30,350 nucleotides of DNA, taken from assembly GCA_030823965.1 (NCBI GenBank), contig JAVBYP010000074.1:1-30350 (forward strand), in the 5' to 3' direction. Positions within the stretch are counted from its first letter, which is position 1, and the number at the start of each line of letters is the position of its first letter. The notes under the pieces were generated by a model. The model was given only the letters and a program-made list of their open reading frames with translations, did not search any database and was not told the DNA's origin. The position numbers and the translations under genes were made by a program. Below are positions 26,214 through 30,350 of this stretch, one piece after another. This DNA comes from Sideroxydans sp. (GTDB lineage: Bacteria; Pseudomonadota; Gammaproteobacteria; Burkholderiales; Gallionellaceae).

Positions 26214-27068
26214 TTAAGTGTAAAAGCTCTGTACGAGTGAACCGATGAGTAGATTCCATCCATCGGCGAGCACGAAGAGCATGATCTTGAAGGGGAGCGA
26301 GATGATGGAGGGCGACACCATCATCATACCCATCGACATCAGCACACTCGCCACTACCATGTCGATGATGAGGAAGGGGATGAAGATGACGAAACCGATC
26401 TGGAACGCCGTCTTCAATTCGCTGGTGACGTAAGCGGGAACGAGGATACGCAGCGGTACGTCTTCTGGGGTCTGCAATGCCTCGCTGTTGGAGATACGCA
26501 CGAACAAAGCAAGGTCGGCCTCGCGAGTTTGACGCAACATGAAGGTCTTGAGTGGTGCACTACCTTTCTCATAAGCCTGTTCCAACGACATCTTGTTTTG
26601 GCTATAGGGCAAGTAGGCATCGACGTAGATCTTGTCCAGCACGGGCGACATCACGAAGAAGGTGAGGAACAGGGCCAAGCCGATCAATACTTGATTGGGC
26701 GGGGAGGCAGGTGTGCCGATGGCAGAACGCAACAACGACAGCACGATGATGATGCGCGTGAAGCCTGTCATCATCAGCAGAATGGCTGGCAAGAAAGTGA
26801 GCGACGAGATGAGGATCAGCGTCTGCAGACTGAGCGTATAGGTCTGTCCGCCCCCCGCAGTGGGTGTGCTCGACACTGAGATCAAACCCGGTTCGGCGGC
26901 ATATAAAGGCGTGGCGAAGGCGAACAACAGAAAGAGGATCAGCAAGGGATGGATGCTGATGAGCGCGGACGACAACCATCGCACTCTCTTGGTTGCGGTC
27001 ACGGTCAGATCAGGCCGATATACCAATCCGGTCGATCTGTGTCCTCGGTTCATAGAGAAGCTAAGCAT
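26214..27068 (-). CDS. fliP: FliP, flagellar export-gate membrane protein
   Basis: FliP is the main pore-forming subunit of the FliPQR export gate. The family signature is clear: [40 protein letters not shown], and [20 protein letters not shown] before a final conserved segment. A periplasmic loop sits between them. At 284 residues it is longer than most FliP (about 245-255), because about 38 residues precede the signal-like segment ending ATPLYAAEP. The start at 27068 has GGAGAA 5 bases before it and overlaps fliO by 8 bases. The GTG at 26984 would give the usual length (256 residues) but has poor spacing. Confidence 0.96.
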   Translation of the reverse strand: MLSFSMNRGHRSTGLVYRPDLTVTATKRVRWLSSALISIHPLLILFLLFAFATPLYAAEPGLISVSSTPTAGGGQTYTLSLQTLILISSLTFLPAILLMMTGFTRIIIVLSLLRSAIGTPASPPNQVLIGLALFLTFFVMSPVLDKIYVDAYLPYSQNKMSLEQAYEKGSAPLKTFMLRQTREADLALFVRISNSEALQTPEDVPLRILVPAYVTSELKTAFQIGFVIFIPFLIIDMVVASVLMSMGMMMVSPSIISLPFKIMLFVLADGWNLLIGSLVQSFYT

Positions 27069-27504
27069 TGCGCTTCTCCATCATCTTTTTCAGCCAACTT
27101 TGGAAATCGTTGCTCGGATTTCCCGCCGCATTGGCTTGAATAGGGATGCTGCCCTTGGGCATGCTGTGTAAAGCGTTCACTTGACCAGGGGCGACACCGA
27201 CGACGAGCCATGTGTCATTCACTTCCACCAGCACGACACGTTCACGTTGACCGACAGCGACACCGCTGATGACTTTGAGCGCACTCGCGGCACCTTGTTG
27301 AGGCAGATTGATGCGCTTCAATACCCAAGCCACCATCACCACCGCGGCGAGCACCAACAGCAGACTCACGATGACTTGCAACACGCTGCCCGTTGACACT
27401 GCCGCAGTAGGGGGCGGTGTGAAGGTGGGGCGTGCCGTCTCGACAGCGGAGACGAGCGGGGAGAAGGATGCTGCAAAGAAGGCAGCAACTTGTTGGTATC
27501 TCAT
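27061..27504 (-). CDS. fliO: FliO, flagellar export-apparatus assembly protein
   Basis: FliO helps the FliP ring to assemble. The 147-residue protein has a likely signal peptide ([20 protein letters not shown]), a Pro/Thr-rich stretch and one membrane helix at about 41-62 ([20 protein letters not shown]). A cytosolic part follows with the family pattern [20 protein letters not shown] and [17 protein letters not shown]. It lies between fliN and fliP, with an 8-base overlap into fliP and 13 bases after fliN. FliO is poorly conserved, so position and topology carry much of the call. Confidence 0.94.
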   Translation of the reverse strand: MRYQQVAAFFAASFSPLVSAVETARPTFTPPPTAAVSTGSVLQVIVSLLLVLAAVVMVAWVLKRINLPQQGAASALKVISGVAVGQRERVVLVEVNDTWLVVGVAPGQVNALHSMPKGSIPIQANAAGNPSNDFQSWLKKMMEKRNA

Positions 27505-27517
27505 ATCGGGATCTCCG

Positions 27518-27916
27518 CTATTTGTTGATGCGGCGCAGGCGCTCCGACGGGGTAATGATGTCGGTGAGGCGGATGCCCAATTTGTCGTTCACCACAACCA
27601 CTTCACCCTGTGCGATGAGGAAGCCGTTGATGAGAACATCCAGCGGCTCGCCCGCCATGCCTGCCAATTCCACCACCGAACCCTGAGCGAGTTGGAGTAG
27701 GTTCTTGATCGGCATCTTGGTGCGTCCGAGTTCCACAGTGAGTTGCACTGGGATGTCGAGGATCATGTCCAAGTCGTTGTGCGCGGTTCCCACACCTGTT
27801 CCGCCTAGTTGCTCGAAGACGTGAGGTTGTGCAACAGGTTCGGGTGCGGCGGCTTGTTCTGCCATGGCGGCGCCCCAGTCGTCAGCACTGATTTGATCTG
27901 CGGTTTCTTCAGCCAT
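27518..27916 (-). CDS. fliN: FliN, C-ring switch protein
   Basis: FliN forms the lower C-ring with FliM, takes part in switching, and docks export substrates via FliH. The 132-residue protein has an acidic, Ala/Glu-rich N-terminal tail and a C-terminal SpoA domain with MILDIPVQLTVELGRTKMPI, LAGEPLDVLINGFLIAQGEV and KLGIRLTDIITPSERL. The ATG at 27916 was chosen over an upstream opening because GGAGG lies 5 bases before it. It also gives the usual acidic FliN start (MAEETADQ). It overlaps the fliM end by 8 bases. Confidence 0.97.
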   Translation of the reverse strand: MAEETADQISADDWGAAMAEQAAAPEPVAQPHVFEQLGGTGVGTAHNDLDMILDIPVQLTVELGRTKMPIKNLLQLAQGSVVELAGMAGEPLDVLINGFLIAQGEVVVVNDKLGIRLTDIITPSERLRRINK

Positions 27917-28907
27917 TTTTTCCTCCATTGATCGCCTCACCCGTTTCCGTGGCGAGCATCTTTTCAACCTTCAGCGCGTAATGCGTATTTGCTACACCGT
28001 ACTTACATTCCATCACCGGCACACCATCCACCATCACATTGACGTTCTCGGGTACTTCCAGCGGGATGATGTCGTTGTTTTTCATCTTCAAGACGTCATC
28101 CAAAGTGACGTTGGCATGGCCCAATACTGCAGTGAGCTCGATGTCCGCTGATTGGATCTGCTTTGCCAACATATGTAGCCAGCGTTTATCCGCAATGACG
28201 TGGTCGCCCTGCATGGTGCTATAGAGCAGCTCGCGGATCGGTTCGATCATCGCGTAAGGCATGCAGATGTGGATGGAACCGCCGACACCGGTGAACTCCA
28301 CTTCAAAGGTCGTGACCACCACCACCTCATTCGGGGTGGCGATGTTGGCGAACTGTGGGTTCACTTCGGAACGTTGGAACTCGAATTCCAGTTTCTGCAC
28401 AGACTCCCAAGATTTTGTATAGGTCTCGAACAAGACTTCCAGCAACTTTTGGATGATGCGATGTTCGGTCTGGGTGAACTCACGTCCTTCGACGCGGGTG
28501 TGGAAACGACCATCACCACCGAACAAACTATCCACCACCATGAACACCAGATTGGGGTCGAAGATGAATAGTGCCGTACCGCGCAAAGGTTTGACCGAGA
28601 CCAGATTGAGGTTGGCTGGAACGGGTAGGTTACGGATGAATTCAGAGAACTTCACCACCTTCACTGGTCCGACGGAGACCTCCGAACTGCGATGGATGAA
28701 GTTATAGAGCGCGATGCGGAACAGTCGTGCGAAGCGCTCGTTGATGATCTCCATGGTGGGCATGCGCCCACGCACGATGCGCTCTTGCGTCGCCATGTTG
28801 TAGGATTTGACGCCTCCTGCTGAGGCGTCTTCCTTGACTTCTTCGACCTCACCCGTGACCCCTCGCAGTAGCGAGTCGACTTCGTCTTGGGATAAGAATT
28901 CGCTCAT
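27909..28907 (-). CDS. fliM: FliM, C-ring switch protein
   Basis: FliM is the central switch protein of the rotor that receives the CheY-phosphate signal. The 332-residue protein begins with the CheY-binding peptide LSQDEVDSLLRGV. The middle CheC-like domain contains GTALFIFDPNLVFMVVDSLF and the conserved GG in FGGDGRFHTR. A C-terminal SpoA domain follows (ADIELTAVLGHANVTLDDVL and IPLEVPENVNVMVDG). Length is normal. It starts 15 bases after fliL and overlaps fliN by 8 bases. Confidence 0.98.
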   Translation of the reverse strand: MSEFLSQDEVDSLLRGVTGEVEEVKEDASAGGVKSYNMATQERIVRGRMPTMEIINERFARLFRIALYNFIHRSSEVSVGPVKVVKFSEFIRNLPVPANLNLVSVKPLRGTALFIFDPNLVFMVVDSLFGGDGRFHTRVEGREFTQTEHRIIQKLLEVLFETYTKSWESVQKLEFEFQRSEVNPQFANIATPNEVVVVTTFEVEFTGVGGSIHICMPYAMIEPIRELLYSTMQGDHVIADKRWLHMLAKQIQSADIELTAVLGHANVTLDDVLKMKNNDIIPLEVPENVNVMVDGVPVMECKYGVANTHYALKVEKMLATETGEAINGGKNG

Positions 28908-28922
28908 GGCATCAGCTCGATA

Positions 28923-29630
28923 TCATTGGATGATGAAGGCGGTGAACAATACGTCCACGATACCTGTCGTCTTGTGTGGCAATGGAGCGGCCACACCGCT
29001 GGCAGCAACTGCGGAAGCGGGTGGTGCGGCATGTGGGTCAACTGCTGGTGCAGCATGGCCACTTGCGGCAGGGGCTGCATGAGCATCGGCGGCAGGTGGG
29101 GCTGCGTGTGCATCTGCTGCAGGTGCAGTCGCGTGTGCATCAGCAACAGGGGGCGTATGCACAGGAGCAGGACCAAGTCCCAACACGTAGTCGGTCTCGG
29201 CGATGATGTCGCTCACCAGCTTCTGTTTGCCGGCGGCAGTTTGCAACTCCGAAGGGTATTTGTTGGAGAGCAAGAACAACAATTTGCTCTTGATCTCAGG
29301 CATGCGCGCTTTGATCTTTTCTTCCAGTGATGGATCAAGGATCTTGAGGGTGATGCCCGCTTGTAGGTATTGGTCGCCGTCTTCATGGAGCAGATTGACT
29401 GTGAAGTTCTCACCCAGCATGACGTATTTGGGTTCATGCACGGGTTCGGCCTTCACTTCTTCCGCATGTTCGCCTTCAGGGGCATGTCCTTTGGTGAAAT
29501 ACCAACCAGCACCCCCAGCGATGGCCAACACCACGATTCCGATGATGATGAACAACATCTTTTTGCTCTTGGGAGGCGCTGCGCCCTCAGCAGGAGCGGC
29601 GGGAGCAGCGGGTTTTGCGGGCTTGGACAT
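28923..29630 (-). CDS. fliL: FliL, stator-associated membrane protein with His/Ala-rich insert
   Basis: FliL surrounds the stator in the periplasm and supports torque. The 235-residue protein has a Pro/Ala-rich cytosolic N-terminus and one membrane helix (about 25-45, FIIIGIVVLAIAGGAGW). The conserved periplasmic domain includes YVMLGENFTVNL, YLQAGITLKILDPSLEEKI and PEIKSKLLFLLSNKYPSELQ. The conserved last strand VLFTAFIIQ is pushed away by about 70 residues (152-221) rich in Ala, Pro and His, with 9-residue repeats such as ADAHAAPPA and seven histidines. Without this insert the length would be about 165, the family norm. AAAGGAAA precedes the start. Confidence 0.93.
   Translation of the reverse strand: MSKPAKPAAPAAPAEGAAPPKSKKMLFIIIGIVVLAIAGGAGWYFTKGHAPEGEHAEEVKAEPVHEPKYVMLGENFTVNLLHEDGDQYLQAGITLKILDPSLEEKIKARMPEIKSKLLFLLSNKYPSELQTAAGKQKLVSDIIAETDYVLGLGPAPVHTPPVADAHATAPAADAHAAPPAADAHAAPAASGHAAPAVDPHAAPPASAVAASGVAAPLPHKTTGIVDVLFTAFIIQ
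29074..29154 (-). repeat. Three 27-bp tandem repeats inside fliL
   Basis: Units 29074-29100, 29101-29127 and 29128-29154 align end to end and each encodes nine residues of the type ADAHAAPPA. They diverge at several positions, partly at third bases, so the repeat is older than a fresh slippage product and is kept in frame. Shorter, more degraded units continue on both sides within the His/Ala-rich region. Confidence 0.75.
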
Positions 29631-29721
29631 TTCTGTTTCCTTTCGATTGGTTTGGATTATCCCGCGTGGTCAACGCCTGGCATCTAAGGAAAAGGTGGGG
29701 TTTCCAGCCTTATTTTGAATG

Positions 29722-30350
29722 TCAGGCGAAGGTGTCCACCATGCCGTTATGACGACTCGATGGGGTGACCACACGTGTATCACTCATGTTGGAGGGGGCA
29801 GATTCTAGTACACGACCATTCGGAGCGGTCTGACGTTGGTTGCCAAACTCGCCGCGTTGCTCACGCGGAGCCTGATCGCTGACCGTAGTATTACCCAACA
29901 TGATTCCATTATCGGCCAACATCTCACGAAGTTTAGGGATGGATTGTTCGATCACTTCGCGTACGGCAGCGTGTGCTGAAGTGAATTGAGCCGTGGCTTG
30001 GTCTCCGCTGACTTTGATGACCACGTCGACCGGCCCGAGTTGGGCGGGATTCAGGTGCAATTCAGCATGTTGGTCTTGCTGAGTCGCCATCCAAGTTATC
30101 TTCTGGCTGAACTCGTTGCCCCATTGCTTTTGGCTGACTGGGGTGTCCATCACCAGCTGCGTGGCGGGTGCGATCGTAGGTGCTGCGCTTGCCATGGATT
30201 GCACAAGGTTCGCTTGTGGCGTGGCGATCTGTATCGTAGGTGCTATAGCCGATGAATCGAGCTTGTTGCGTATCTCCAGTTCTTTGGCGAATGTCATCAG
30301 ATCGGCGCTGGCGGCAGCGGGAGAGAATGAGAGATTCTCTTTGGGTGTTT
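29722..30350 (-). CDS. fliK: FliK, hook-length control protein, C-terminal part, cut by window end
   Basis: FliK measures hook length and switches export from hook to filament subunits. The frame is open to the window edge, so about 208 C-terminal residues are visible and the N-terminus is missing; the ATG at 30297 is internal, not the likely start. The conserved Flg_hook domain is clear: HAELHLNPAQLGPVDVVIKV, QATAQFTSAHAAVREVIEQS and IPKLREMLADNGIMLGNTTV, then a Gln/Arg-rich tail. It precedes fliL by 91 bases on the same strand. A sigma-28-like sequence lies within it. Confidence 0.95.
   Translation of the reverse strand, partial: TPKENLSFSPAAASADLMTFAKELEIRNKLDSSAIAPTIQIATPQANLVQSMASAAPTIAPATQLVMDTPVSQKQWGNEFSQKITWMATQQDQHAELHLNPAQLGPVDVVIKVSGDQATAQFTSAHAAVREVIEQSIPKLREMLADNGIMLGNTTVSDQAPREQRGEFGNQRQTAPNGRVLESAPSNMSDTRVVTPSSRHNGMVDTFA
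29909..29935 (-). promoter_or_regulatory. Perfect-consensus sigma-28 promoter sequence inside fliK, facing fliL
   Basis: On the minus strand, TAAA (29932-29935) and GCCGATAA (29909-29916) are separated by exactly 15 bases, matching all 12 fixed consensus positions. It sits within codons for KLREMLADN of fliK and would start transcription roughly 270 bases before the fliL ATG. No other exact match was found in the window. It may be functional or a by-product of a conserved peptide; the sequence alone cannot decide. Confidence 0.5.

Overview
The window is almost entirely a flagellar gene cluster from a Gram-negative, polarly flagellated-type proteobacterium. L- and P-ring genes (flgH, flgI), a FlgJ fused to a glucosaminidase, the flhF/flhG pair, and fliA coupled to a second-type stator pair (motC/motD) all fit a betaproteobacterium. 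The gene order and moderate GC suggest a Nitrosomonadales/Gallionella-like relative, but this is inference. No rRNA, tRNA, CRISPR array, insertion sequence or prophage gene was seen.

Layout. (1) 1-1521, plus strand: the 3' part of a hybrid histidine kinase (HATPase, REC, REC, HPt). It is followed by a 237-bp gap holding an inverted-repeat element. (2) 1759-8322, plus strand: flhA-flhF-flhG-fliA-motC-motD, with stop/start overlaps or gaps of a few bases throughout. It covers export gate, placement and number control, sigma-28 and stator. (3) 8379-9953, minus strand: flgN, flgM and flgA. A sigma-28-type promoter stands in front of flgM. (4) 10098-17162, plus strand: flgBCDEF, then flgGHIJ after a 141-bp gap, for rod, hook, L/P rings and rod muramidase. 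(5) 17378-20529, plus strand: flgKL behind a very good sigma-28 promoter and ending at a clear intrinsic terminator. (6) 20752-25091: a cyclic-di-GMP junction with a MASE1-PAS-PAS-GGDEF-EAL protein (plus), a small unrecognised protein (plus), and a Rossmann-GGDEF fusion (minus) behind fliR. (7) 25142-30350, minus strand: fliK(partial)-fliL-fliM-fliN-fliO-fliP-fliQ-fliR, for hook-length control, C-ring and export gate.

How it works together. Early genes (export gate, FlhF/FlhG, FliA, hook-basal body) build the hook. FlgM holds FliA (sigma-28) until it is exported. FliA then reads the TAAA-N15-GCCGATAA promoters found at flgM and flgK, and an unexpected perfect match inside fliK that would drive fliL-R plus the Rossmann-GGDEF gene. 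The two cyclic-di-GMP genes lie between the two structural blocks and could couple motility to surface attachment or redox state (inference).

Most of the window is ordinary flagellar biology. The parts deserving a second look are the Rossmann-GGDEF fusion, the FlhG with a lost P-loop lysine, the perfect sigma-28 site inside fliK, and the His/Ala repeat inserted in FliL. No gene-free stretch exceeds 300 bases.
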